From NCBI RefSeq assembly GCF_013410945.1, contig NZ_JACCCH010000001.1:930001-994000 (forward strand): a DNA stretch of 64,000 bases. Direction: 5' to 3'. Below are positions 1-7,708 of this stretch, one piece after another; the stretch's first letter is position 1; every line of letters starts with the position of its first letter. Below the pieces are notes generated by a model, which was not told the origin of the DNA, did no database searches, and saw nothing but the letters and a program-made list of their open reading frames with translations. This DNA is from Leifsonia sp. AK011. Lineage in GTDB: Bacteria > Actinomycetota > Actinomycetes > Actinomycetales > Microbacteriaceae. The position numbers and the translations under genes are program-made.

Positions 1-25
1 CTGTGGATACGTGAGCGTTGTGGAA

Positions 26-916
26 TCACTCCTCCGGGATGACACGATCGAAGAACTCGGTGCGCTCCTCGTCCGGGTCCGGCCCGCTGCGCACGCCCGT
101 GTCGAGTGCGTCGAGTTGAGCCATCTCCTCGGCGCTGAGCTCAAAGTCGAACACGTCGAAGTTCTCCGCGATGCGCGTCGGGTTGGTCGACTTCGGTATC
201 ACCGAGCGCCCCTCCTGGATGCCCCAGCGCAGCATCACCTGCGCGGGGCTCTTGCCGTGGGCGGCGGCGATGGCGGCGATGGTGGGGTCATCCATCACGC
301 TCCTGCGGTGGTCGCCCCAACCCGGGTAGAACGTGATTCCGCCGATGGGCGACCACGCCTGCGTGAGAACGCCGGCCGCGGCATCCGCCGCCTGAACTGT
401 GGGCTGGCTGAAGTAGGGGTGCAGCTCCACCTGGTTGAGGGCGGGCACGACCTCGGTCTCGGCGAGGAGCCGCGCGAGGTGGTCGGGCATGAAGTTGCTG
501 ACGCCGATGGCGCGCACACGTCCGTCGGCGAGGAGAGTCTCTAGCGCCCTGTAGGCGGCGAGCGTTTGCTCGAGGCGGTGCGTGGCGGGCTGGTGCAGGA
601 TGAGCAGGTCCAGCTCGTCGAACCCGAGCTTGCGGGTTGACTTCTCGAACGCGTGCAGGGTCTCGTCGTAGCCGTAGTCGCTCACCCAGACCTTCGTCTC
701 GATGACGATCTCCGAACGGTCGATGCCGGATGCCCGGATGCCCTCGCCCACCTGACGCTCATTGCCGTACACCGCAGCCGTGTCAATGTGGCGGTAGCCA
801 ACCTTGAGAGCGGATGCGACGGCCGCCGAGGTCTCCTCGGGCTTGCTCTGGAAGACGCCGAGGCCGATCGCGGGGATCTGGACGCCGTTGTTGAGGGTGA
901 AGGTGGGGGTGGTCAT
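26..916 (-). CDS. aldo/keto reductase
   Basis: NAD(P)H-dependent aldo/keto reductase of 296 aa, a full-length single TIM barrel, expected to reduce aldehydes or ketones in the cytoplasm (2,5-diketo-D-gluconate reductase-like branch by overall look). The catalytic tetrad is readable: Asp in HIDTAAVYGNE, Tyr in the same stretch, Lys in IETKVW and His in LILHQP; IGVSNF is also typical. I chose the ATG at 916 because the protein then begins MTTPTFTLNN, the usual start just before the first strand; the reading frame stays open another 22 codons upstream but that part looks unrelated. A shortened second copy of its first 112 or so codons lies at 4285-4650. Substrate unknown. Confidence 0.93.
   Translation of the reverse strand: MTTPTFTLNNGVQIPAIGLGVFQSKPEETSAAVASALKVGYRHIDTAAVYGNERQVGEGIRASGIDRSEIVIETKVWVSDYGYDETLHAFEKSTRKLGFDELDLLILHQPATHRLEQTLAAYRALETLLADGRVRAIGVSNFMPDHLARLLAETEVVPALNQVELHPYFSQPTVQAADAAAGVLTQAWSPIGGITFYPGWGDHRRSVMDDPTIAAIAAAHGKSPAQVMLRWGIQEGRSVIPKSTNPTRIAENFDVFDFELSAEEMAQLDALDTGVRSGPDPDEERTEFFDRVIPEE
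580..916. repeat. direct repeat copy A (5' half of the aldo/keto reductase gene)
   Basis: About 337 bp shared in the same orientation with 4314-4650; I count 12 mismatches by eye (about 96% identity). The match stops abruptly on the coding side at codon 112 or so, and fades on the promoter side with weaker similarity for another 100 bp. The two copies enclose 916-4313. Confidence 0.85.
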
Positions 917-1182
917 AGGTGGATGGTACGCCGGGTGCGTGACGTCAAAGGGCGGGTCGCTCTGAGCACGTCTGCAAGCCACACGGAGTTGTAAACCAGG
1001 GTGGAATCGCCGTTGCCGGTTCGCTGCCTCGCAAGGTTGTCCCAGGACTCAGCGGCTTGTCCGATGGTCAGCTCAGGACTGCAGCGCACATCGAAAAGGT
1101 CCTTGCCCGGGACCGACCAGAAGTAGTCGACAGCGAGAGGGACGTCCGGTCCAGTCTTCGACTCGATGTGGGCGACCAACAC
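913..1182 (-). CDS. hypothetical protein, probably disturbed by the AKR duplication
   Basis: GTG-initiated frame of 89 codons whose stop overlaps the reductase start (ATGA at 913-916). No recognised domain. The middle reads like a real protein (AVDYFWSVPGKDLF) but the last 15 or so residues look like read-through. The matching stretch upstream of the truncated reductase copy (around 4690-4730) encodes a related ending (RTTDGDSTLV then TAG, against RTGNGDSTLV here), so the ancestral gene probably ended at that point and this copy has lost its stop. The frame is also open upstream to a TGA at 1228, so the N-terminus may be lost too. Could be a remnant rather than an active gene. Confidence 0.4.
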   Translation of the reverse strand: MLVAHIESKTGPDVPLAVDYFWSVPGKDLFDVRCSPELTIGQAAESWDNLARQRTGNGDSTLVYNSVWLADVLRATRPLTSRTRRTIHL

Positions 1183-1240
1183 CTCGAAGACCCGGCGGAG
1201 TTCTGAAGTGTAGTCGGCGGGCAGGCCTCAGCGGGAGGGC

Positions 1241-1693
1241 ATGCGGTATGTGTCAGCCAGCTTGCTCGATAGCCTCAAGTGCATTGATCGGGGGCATACA
1301 GGTCGGTACCGTGAGCGCGTGGTCGACTACGTTGCGCTTCCTGCCTTGCGGCACTTTGTGCTCGAAGACAGCTACGTCCTGGAAATTCTGGAGTCCGGCG
1401 ACACCGTCTCAATCCGGATGGATCTCGTTTACGCGAAAGACCATCCCGAACTGCGCCCGCCGCGACTGGGCGAGTGGGCATACGTGCGAGAAGGCGTGCT
1501 GCGCTTCAGCGGAGTCACTGAGTTCGAATGGACTGATCGATCGGTCCCAGCAAGAGAACCAGACGGCTCACGTTCGTGGGACGGCCTCGAAGTGTTCAGA
1601 CTGCAGGGGAGGGAATACCAGCTTGCTGGCGATGTCGGATCACTGCGAATCGTCGCGCAGCGCCTCGAGGTGGAGATGACGGGGCCGATCTGA
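1241..1693 (+). CDS. hypothetical protein (orphan accessory gene)
   Basis: 150-aa soluble protein with no catalytic motif that I recognise. The central part (a hydrophobic strand-like stretch VLEILESGDTVSIRMDL, then HPELRPPRLGEWAYV) resembles small actinobacterial proteins of unknown function in which a HP-x(3-5)-PP-x-PGE block follows a beta strand. Start uncertain: the ATG at 1241 adds about 28 residues before the conserved-looking part beginning VVDYVALPALRHF. First of a run of unrelated short genes between the reductase repeats; single short orphan genes like this are often immunity-type or defence cargo, but that is only a contextual guess. Confidence 0.6.
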   Translation: MRYVSASLLDSLKCIDRGHTGRYRERVVDYVALPALRHFVLEDSYVLEILESGDTVSIRMDLVYAKDHPELRPPRLGEWAYVREGVLRFSGVTEFEWTDRSVPAREPDGSRSWDGLEVFRLQGREYQLAGDVGSLRIVAQRLEVEMTGPI

Positions 1694-1824
1694 CGACGCT
1701 GACGACGCGGTGACGCTGCAATCGTGGTTCGGACGACGGCGATCCGGCGAGCAGAGGTGGGTGAGGGGGTCGCCTCCTACCGCCTGCGATTGCTGAGGCC
1801 GCCTGCGCCTGTGAGACTCTCACC

Positions 1825-2448
1825 GTGACGAGCGCGTGGAATGAAGCTGACCGAATGCTGCCGAGACCGTCCCTAACGGAGCTCATCGAGTCGTGGAGCG
1901 AATTGAAGTGGGAGTCTCGGGAGCTTGACGAGCCGGAGCTCGACCGTTATCTAGACGCGCTCGCCTCAACTCATACAAATGGCGGGTACCTCATAGGCCG
2001 ATGGAAAGCTGTCCAACTCCCTGACGCCGCCCGATGGTGCATTGCCATGAACCAGTTGAGCTACTACGAGCTATTCAGGACGCTCTTCGACAGTCAGGCA
2101 TTCCGCGAACACATGTCCCGCTTAGAGGTGCCGAAGGATCTCCCGCGGGTGCCGGCCGGTCTAGTCGAACAACCCTTGGGGTCGCTCACTCTCGACGGAT
2201 TGTGGGCCGGGCAGTTGGTGTCGGGGGGTGCGTACGACAAGTTCGAGGGAAGCGCACTTGAAGCAAAGGAATTGGCTTCCTCTGCCGTCGAATCGATCTT
2301 TGAAGGTCGGTTCGAAGAGTTCCGGGTCGATATCTCCTACGAGGCGTGGACTCCATGGTTCTGCGACATTGCGTGGGACTCCACCTACGTGCTCACAGAT
2401 AGGCGCCACGCAGAGATCACGGTCTTGTGCGTAACGGATAGCGACTAG
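1825..2448 (+). CDS. hypothetical protein (orphan accessory gene)
   Basis: 207-aa soluble acidic protein, GTG start at 1825 (an ATG at 1855 is the alternative). No known domain seen. It is rich in Trp and Tyr (YEAWTPWFCDIAWDSTYVL near the C-terminus), looks alpha/beta, and has no signal peptide or membrane segment. It is followed 47 bp later by another orphan gene on the same strand, so the two may be co-transcribed. The style (short, acidic, aromatic-rich, C-terminal strand run) is like immunity proteins of polymorphic toxin systems, but no toxin gene is present in the window and the assignment is not supported by a motif. Confidence 0.6.
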   Translation: MTSAWNEADRMLPRPSLTELIESWSELKWESRELDEPELDRYLDALASTHTNGGYLIGRWKAVQLPDAARWCIAMNQLSYYELFRTLFDSQAFREHMSRLEVPKDLPRVPAGLVEQPLGSLTLDGLWAGQLVSGGAYDKFEGSALEAKELASSAVESIFEGRFEEFRVDISYEAWTPWFCDIAWDSTYVLTDRRHAEITVLCVTDSD

Positions 2449-2495
2449 GCGATCGTTTTCTTCAGCCGACTGGACGAGGGCGATACCTTGTCTGA

Positions 2496-3032
2496 ATGGA
2501 CGATGACCATGCCGCTCGGGCTGATCACGGGGGCAAGAAGCAGCGGGCGCTCTGGCGAGCGCTGCGCTATTCCTGGATCGATGGTTGGTCAGGGCATGTG
2601 GGCGAACCTTGGGACGAAGAGTGGTCAACGGAGGTCCTCCAGAGTGCTCCCTTCACCTACCTGAACTGGCTTACTGCGGAAAGCCATTTCGGCGGTCGAC
2701 TTGCGATTCTCGCGCACATCGAGTCCGGTCTCTACATTGAGCCAGGATTGAGTAGCAATGAGGGCGAACTCTTGGTTCCTGATGCCTCCCTAGAGTCACT
2801 TCCCACTGGACTGGTCGAGCGGCTTGAGCTCCATCTCGAATCCGGGAGCGGCTACTGCGTTGAAGTTCTTCTGACCATCGCGGGGCGACCGCTGCTCATC
2901 GTCGCCGGCGACGTTGTCGAGGGTCAGGTGAGGTGGCTCGACGAGGAACTTCTCGTGTTCGAGCAACCAAGCGACGCCGCGAGGGTCCCGTGGAGGGACC
3001 CTCGCGACTTCCATGTACTCGAGATCGACTGA
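2496..3032 (+). CDS. hypothetical protein (orphan accessory gene)
   Basis: 178-aa soluble protein with ATG start at 2496; the first 16 residues are polar and poorly structured (MDDDHAARADHGGKKQ), so a later start is possible. The body alternates strand-like stretches (RLAILAHIESGLYIEPG; YCVEVLLTIAGRPLLIVAGD) with acidic loops and ends FHVLEID. No motif recognised, no membrane segment. It converges with the minus-strand membrane protein gene that begins 27 bp further on. Part of the orphan cassette between the reductase repeats; function unknown. Confidence 0.6.
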   Translation: MDDDHAARADHGGKKQRALWRALRYSWIDGWSGHVGEPWDEEWSTEVLQSAPFTYLNWLTAESHFGGRLAILAHIESGLYIEPGLSSNEGELLVPDASLESLPTGLVERLELHLESGSGYCVEVLLTIAGRPLLIVAGDVVEGQVRWLDEELLVFEQPSDAARVPWRDPRDFHVLEID

Positions 3033-3059
3033 GTAGTACGAGGTTGTGGCGGTCGTCGA

Positions 3060-3707
3060 CTAGTGCGGCCACCCCGATGGCACTGCTTCTCCCGACAGCG
3101 CCCTGAGAATGTTCGCCGACAGTTCCGCGAACTCCGCGGGTGTGAGCTGGCGCGCGGGATTGCCCCTGATCCACATCGGTACAAACGGGAACTCGATGTC
3201 ACCCTCGTCCGTTGAAATCCGGAGCCTCAGGCTCGTCATCGCGCGCGCCCCCAGGAGCGATCGTCCGTAGCCGTCCACCGTCACCCGATCGCGAGTGATG
3301 AGCCCGAAACCACCTGGGTGATCGGATGCGACATGCAAGCCGTCCCCGTCCACCGCCAGTGCCGCGTAAGAGGTTGGGCGTAGCGCGACCCTGTCGTCGC
3401 CGAGTACCTGCGCAATTCGCTTACTCGTGTCTGCGAGTTCGTGCCCCACGGTGATCGGGATAATCATGGCCCCGGGGAACGCACTCGCGAGATCGCCAAG
3501 GCGGCGACGCATGCTGAGTGCGACGAACGCCAAGACCAGTCCCACGATCACGATCACGGTCGCTAAACCGATCGCGATCGCGGCGGCCTGAGATCCTGCC
3601 CACGCGATCCTTGCTATCAGAACGCCAAGGGTGATCACCGAGGCGACGACGGTGATCCAGAAAACTGGCGGCTGGCCTGGTGACTTGGCGGGTTCGCTCA
3701 CAGTCAC
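3060..3707 (-). CDS. two-TM membrane protein of unknown function
   Basis: 215-aa protein, GTG start at 3707 (a second GTG two codons in). Two membrane helices near the N-terminus (about residues 15-37 and 42-65) are followed by a cytoplasmic-looking Arg cluster (MRRRLGD) and a soluble domain of about 145 residues. The soluble part has a PH-like beta pattern (ALAVDGDGLHVAS, FGLITRDRVTVDGYG, IEFPFVPMWIRGNPARQL), a layout seen in many uncharacterised actinobacterial membrane proteins. Short distance (31 bp) to the upstream gene at 3739-4251 on the same strand suggests a two-gene transcript. Function unknown. Confidence 0.6.
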   Translation of the reverse strand: MTVSEPAKSPGQPPVFWITVVASVITLGVLIARIAWAGSQAAAIAIGLATVIVIVGLVLAFVALSMRRRLGDLASAFPGAMIIPITVGHELADTSKRIAQVLGDDRVALRPTSYAALAVDGDGLHVASDHPGGFGLITRDRVTVDGYGRSLLGARAMTSLRLRISTDEGDIEFPFVPMWIRGNPARQLTPAEFAELSANILRALSGEAVPSGWPH

Positions 3708-3738
3708 GAATCTATCGTCCGAGGAATCTGCCTAGTAC

Positions 3739-4251
3739 CTAGGTGACTGTCGTGAGTAAGTCGTGGCTGTACAGGCACCACACGTACTTGGCGGATCGTT
3801 GGCCCCCCTCCGCTGTCTGAAAGTGCTCCCGACCGACATGGGGCTCTACGGCGACTGCGTCACTCGGTTGAATACCTTCGGGCCAGTCCGGGAAGTCAAC
3901 CGCGTTCCCCGTCAGGAATGGAACGGAGGACCCATTCCTTAGACGTACAGTGAAGATGAAGTAACCCATACCGGACTCGTGAGCGTTGTATATCTGAGTG
4001 GCAAGCGCCGCGGGCATCCTCATCGGGCTTTCCTCGATCGACTCAATCTCGTTCGGGTCCAGCACGGGTCGTCTTTGCTCCTCGCCCCAGTACTCGAGAA
4101 AGGTCGACTCCTCGACCAGGTATACGCGCGGCAGAACTTCGCCTGACTTCAGCCGTACGAGGCACGGCGCGTAGACCACTGAGCGGTCGTGGCTAGTCGA
4201 AACGCGAGAGAGCTGCTCGGCGAGCTCGGGTGTCAGAGTGGGCGCTGGCAT
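3739..4251 (-). CDS. hypothetical protein (orphan accessory gene)
   Basis: 170-aa soluble protein. I chose the ATG at 4251; a TTG three codons upstream is also in frame. Strand-rich core (YAPCLVRLKSGEVLPRVYLV; GMGYFIFTVRLRNGSSVPF) with a Trp/Pro-rich segment (VDFPDWPEGIQPSDAVAV). No catalytic motif or known family recognised. It sits 31 bp upstream of the two-TM protein and is probably co-transcribed with it. Its 5' end abuts the truncated reductase fragment, so this pair marks the right-hand edge of the cassette between the repeats. Confidence 0.6.
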   Translation of the reverse strand: MPAPTLTPELAEQLSRVSTSHDRSVVYAPCLVRLKSGEVLPRVYLVEESTFLEYWGEEQRRPVLDPNEIESIEESPMRMPAALATQIYNAHESGMGYFIFTVRLRNGSSVPFLTGNAVDFPDWPEGIQPSDAVAVEPHVGREHFQTAEGGQRSAKYVWCLYSHDLLTTVT

Positions 4252-4284
4252 CGGTGGCAATACTCGTCGCCGGCGAACTTGGGG

Positions 4285-4650
4285 TCAAGCCGAGGTCTCG
4301 GCAACCGATCGCTGCGTGGCGGGCTGGTGCAGGATCAGCAGGTCCAGCTCGTCGAACCCGAGCTTGCGGGTGGACTTCTCGAACGCGTGCAGGGTCTCGT
4401 CGTAGCCGTAGTCGCTCACCCAGACCTTCGTCTCGATGACGATCTCGGAACGGTCGACACCGGATGCCCGGATGCCCTCGCCCACCTGACGCTCGTTGCC
4501 GTACACCGCAGCCGTGTCGATGTGGCGGTAGCCGACCTTGAGGGCGGATGTGACGGCCGCCGAGGTCTCCTCGGGCTTGCTCTGGAAGACACCGAGGCCG
4601 ATCGCGGGGATCTGGACGCCGTTGTTGAGGGTGAAGGTGAGGGTGGTCAT
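4285..4650 (-). pseudogene. truncated second copy of the aldo/keto reductase
   Basis: Codons 1 to about 112 match the reductase at 26-916 almost exactly (starts MTTLTFTLNN, ends at LILHQPAT), after which the frame runs into unrelated sequence (QRSVAETSA) and stops at 4285. The catalytic Asp, Tyr, Lys and His remain, but the second half of the TIM barrel and the cofactor-binding end are absent, so no working enzyme is expected. Differences from the full copy (about 12 in 337 bp) are mostly third-base changes, so the duplication either is not recent or came from a related strain. Confidence 0.85.
4314..4650. repeat. direct repeat copy B (5' half of the aldo/keto reductase gene)
   Basis: Partner of 580-916, same orientation, about 96% identical by eye. 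Recombination between the copies would remove about 3.7 kb carrying the orphan genes. Confidence 0.85.
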
Positions 4651-4811
4651 GGGTGGGATGTTACGCCGAGTGGATCGTCGGTAAGCCACTGGTGCCTAGA
4701 CCAGAGTGGAATCGCCATCTGTCGTTCGTTCTCGCAAAAAGGGCGCCGGTTGGCGAGAGGCGCCCGGGAAACGAGCAGCGGCTGTGGGAAGTGTCGGTGC
4801 CTTGGCGTAAC

Positions 4812-4839
4812 GTGAAAACCCCACCCGAAGGGATTTCAC
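4812..4839 (+). promoter_or_regulatory. hairpin enclosing the RBS of the CD-NTase gene
   Basis: GTGAAAACCC (4812-4821) pairs with GGGATTTCAC (4830-4839), 9 of 10 positions, with an 8-base loop. The right arm ends at the base before the ATG at 4840, and the purine-rich RBS (GAAGGGA, 4827-4833) lies in the loop and right arm. It could be an operator dyad or an RNA stem that hides the RBS of the defence operon. Confidence 0.55.
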
Positions 4840-5727
4840 ATGTCAACTCTATTTTCTGATCACAGATCTTGGACTACCCCCGGTGCTCAGGATGCTGCGC
4901 AGAAGACGTTCGCGTCAGTCCAGGCCGCAATAAAGGCGTCGGAACAGCTCTCAGCTCTCAATCTCGATGTATTCCTGCAAGGTTCCTACCCCAATGGAAC
5001 CAACACCCGCGGCGACTCTGACGTTGACGTGGTGGTGATGATGCGGAGGACGTACATGCCGAATACCACGCTCCTCAGCGCGGAGGAGAAGCAAGTTCAT
5101 GAGCAGATGAGGGTTCCCGGTACGACCACGGCGGCACAACTTCGGGCGGGTGTGCATTCGGCGCTAAACGGCTATTACGGGGCTAGCGAGGTCGAATCTC
5201 GGAACAAATGCTTACGAGTCGCAAGGCGTGAAGGGTACGTGGACGCCGACGTGGTCCCAGCCCTACAGGAGAAGAGGTTCACCAGTTACCCCAGGTTCGG
5301 AAGCCCGAAATTCATAGAGGGGATCTCGATCTCGCCCCTAGAGGGGCCAAGAATTGTCAACTATCCGAAGGAGCATCTGAAGAACGGAAACGCTAAGAAT
5401 GCACGCGCGGGCGAGTACAAAACTACTGTCCGCCAGGTCAAACGACTACGCAGGGCGGCCGTGGACGCGGGCGTCCTTGAAAGAGGGGTAGCGCCGGGCT
5501 ATCTGCTGGAGTGCATGGTGTATAACGCTCCCGACCATCTCTTCGTTGGGGATGACTCCCGTCGCCTCGTGAATGTTGTGACTTGGATGCACGAGCAGAG
5601 CGCCGAGCAGATGGCGAGTGCTTTTTGGGCGGTGGATAGGATCAATCACTTATTCGTTGAAGACCCAGGTGCACACAACCAGTACACCGCAAAGAGAATC
5701 GCGGATACGCTCTGGGATTTCCTCTAA
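4840..5727 (+). CDS. CD-NTase (cyclic oligonucleotide synthase of a CBASS-like system)
   Basis: 295-aa nucleotidyltransferase of the cGAS/DncV-like (SMODS/CD-NTase) superfamily, expected to make a cyclic nucleotide signal on phage infection. The signature is clear: G48-S49 in LQGSYPNGT followed by D61-V62-D63 (GDSDVDVVVMM), and a third acid in VDADVVPAL (D135/D137). The helical C-terminal half (from about residue 180) fits the OAS1-type C-domain. Its stop overlaps the start of the next gene (TAATG, 5725-5729), which encodes a membrane effector, the usual two-gene CBASS layout. ATG at 4840 follows an RBS inside a hairpin. Product and clade cannot be read from sequence alone. Confidence 0.88.
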   Translation: MSTLFSDHRSWTTPGAQDAAQKTFASVQAAIKASEQLSALNLDVFLQGSYPNGTNTRGDSDVDVVVMMRRTYMPNTTLLSAEEKQVHEQMRVPGTTTAAQLRAGVHSALNGYYGASEVESRNKCLRVARREGYVDADVVPALQEKRFTSYPRFGSPKFIEGISISPLEGPRIVNYPKEHLKNGNAKNARAGEYKTTVRQVKRLRRAAVDAGVLERGVAPGYLLECMVYNAPDHLFVGDDSRRLVNVVTWMHEQSAEQMASAFWAVDRINHLFVEDPGAHNQYTAKRIADTLWDFL

Positions 5728-6317
5728 TGCATGCCTATGCAGGTGGCAATCGGATTCCGATGCTCTCCACGTTGGCCAGTATCTCGGTTCTCATCGCAAT
5801 TGTGACGTCCGCGCTTCTTCAGAAGATCGAGTTCGAGTATGACTGGCTCGTCAGCGCACCGACAGTCGCTGCCTCCTTCGCGCTCCTCTACAAATTCGTG
5901 GACATCGTCGCTTGGCGTTGCCAGTGGCTGCGAGCCCTGGGGCTTATCGACATTCCCGTCGTTGACGGCACGTATGTGGGGCTCCTGCACTCAAAGCACA
6001 CTGGCGAGGCGATTCGCGCTCGGGTTCGGATCGAGCAGACCTGGAGTCGAATGCAAGTGCGGCTTGACCTTCCAGAGGCGGCCACCTCGTCCTCAACATC
6101 AGTCGCTGCCTCACTAACTCCCATCGGCCACAATGATGTTCAACTTGTTTACACGTACAAGAACCAGATAATGCCCGCAAGCGCAGACGACGACATGCGC
6201 GATCACGATGGAACCGCGGACGTCGTAATCGAACCGGGTGGGCGACTTACGGGTCGATACTTCAACGCGCGTGGCAGACAGGGTGAGCTGAGGCTCGAAC
6301 GTGAGGCGGCGAAGTGA
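5727..6317 (+). CDS. Cap15-like two-TM beta-rich CBASS effector
   Basis: 196-aa membrane protein. Two N-terminal helices (about residues 12-31 and 44-63) are followed by a short linker and a strand-rich soluble domain starting at IPVVDGTYVGLLHS and running to the end. This matches the SMODS-associating 2TM, beta-strand-rich effector family, whose member Cap15 binds a cyclic dinucleotide with a small beta barrel and then disrupts the inner membrane. The gene overlaps the CD-NTase by one base and the next gene by four (GTGA at 6314-6317), so all three are translationally coupled. Identification rests on topology, the domain's first strand and the genetic context; ligand not readable. Confidence 0.78.
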   Translation: MHAYAGGNRIPMLSTLASISVLIAIVTSALLQKIEFEYDWLVSAPTVAASFALLYKFVDIVAWRCQWLRALGLIDIPVVDGTYVGLLHSKHTGEAIRARVRIEQTWSRMQVRLDLPEAATSSSTSVAASLTPIGHNDVQLVYTYKNQIMPASADDDMRDHDGTADVVIEPGGRLTGRYFNARGRQGELRLEREAAK

Positions 6318-7708
6318 ACGTGGGTGACACTATTCGCTCTCGTGAAGTCAGAGTCGGTCACGTCCTAGCGTCTTATGTCCATTCCGACTACGTCCAAGGT
6401 GCCACACTCACGTTTGACGATCGCGGTGCCGAGCTCCGGGTCGCTTACCTCCACGAACCAAGGGCAAGTGACAAAGGGTCGCGCCAATTTCTTCAAGCCA
6501 CTACCTGGTTCGGTTTTAGCGACGGCGACCTGCCTGAGACATTGTTGTTCGCGGACAACCATGGATGGGTGACTTTGCTGGGTGCTCGCGTCAGTGGCAG
6601 ATCGATTGGGAATCTCCCTCTGGGTCGAGTGAGAGCCCGAGCGCTGATACTCAATCGGCCGCGAACTGTAAAGGCTGAGTATCCAGTTGCCCAGTTCATC
6701 TCGACGATCGATGGTCTAGAGGCGTTCGCGCATTTCGAGCCAGTCAGAATTCGTACACAGTATGAGGAGGATGGCAGACATCGCGTTGAAGTAACTGTGG
6801 ACGCATCCGAAAGCGTGAACTGGAGCGCGTGCGGCTTTGAATACGAGATTCACGCAAACGTCTCATGGTCTGGCCAAGATGGCGTCAGCTTCGACATCCA
6901 CGACAACCAGCCTTACTTGCAGACGACAACCGAGGGCGGTGCGACTGTGTACGACCATTATCAAGCGCAGCTACCCATTCGAGCGCTGTTGACCTTGGTG
7001 CACGGACGCGCACTGGCCTGGAGATCACATCGCCTTCGCGACCACGAGTTCCCGACGTGGATGCTGGACGGTAGCGACCGTGAGCCATCTGCGGTTGAGG
7101 TGGTCCTGGAGGCAACGGTTCGGCAGCATCGCGCAGAAGTCCCAGCGTCAAGCGACTTCGTTTTTTCTGCGTTCGGACTAAACGACCTCGGCCCGAAGGG
7201 TCTGACGAGTTGGGTTGAGCTTTGCCGAGATGACGACTTTCGCCGAGCAGTCGAACCGGCCGTCGAGGTTATCAACGGCGCAACGAGGTTCTTGGAACCG
7301 CAGCTGATGATGCTCGCGATCTCACTCGACCGTTTCGGCTACTTTCGGTTCCAAGATGGCAACCGAAGACCAATGCACGATCACATCAACAAGTGTCTCG
7401 AGCAGGCCGGACTGGATTGGCCGGAGATTGGGCCTCGACTAGGGATCGCGAAAGCGATTTCGAATGTCAACAATGACCTCAAACACCCAGACCGATCTGA
7501 CTATCCTGAGACCGACGAGCTCGCGGCGATCACCCGTCTCGCTGAGCTGATCGTGCGGATGCAGCTCTTTGACATCCTTGGTGTAAGCGATGAGCTCCGG
7601 GCGGCATTTCTTCGATCGAACGACGCTCTTCAGGCTGTACAGGCTTTCACTACGCTTGGAATCACCGTCACGCTTGGGGGCAAGTTCGTTCACTCTATTT
7701 CTATTTGA
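6314..7708 (+). CDS. ApeA/HEPN-like protein, third gene of the CBASS operon
   Basis: 464-aa protein, GTG start inside the effector gene's stop. The N-terminal half is strand-rich and reads like the ApeA N-terminal domain (a WVTLLGARVSG block after a variable strand region). The C-terminal third (about 330-450) is helical, as in ApeA-type HEPN RNase domains, with NNDLKHPDR at 386-394. In HEPN RNases the active motif is R-x(4-6)-H; here the expected Arg before the His is Asn (N386/N387...H391), so the RNase site may be altered or dead. Tight coupling to CD-NTase and effector argues that it belongs to the same defence unit. Family call is by pattern and moderately sure. Confidence 0.6.
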   Translation: MNVGDTIRSREVRVGHVLASYVHSDYVQGATLTFDDRGAELRVAYLHEPRASDKGSRQFLQATTWFGFSDGDLPETLLFADNHGWVTLLGARVSGRSIGNLPLGRVRARALILNRPRTVKAEYPVAQFISTIDGLEAFAHFEPVRIRTQYEEDGRHRVEVTVDASESVNWSACGFEYEIHANVSWSGQDGVSFDIHDNQPYLQTTTEGGATVYDHYQAQLPIRALLTLVHGRALAWRSHRLRDHEFPTWMLDGSDREPSAVEVVLEATVRQHRAEVPASSDFVFSAFGLNDLGPKGLTSWVELCRDDDFRRAVEPAVEVINGATRFLEPQLMMLAISLDRFGYFRFQDGNRRPMHDHINKCLEQAGLDWPEIGPRLGIAKAISNVNNDLKHPDRSDYPETDELAAITRLAELIVRMQLFDILGVSDELRAAFLRSNDALQAVQAFTTLGITVTLGGKFVHSISI

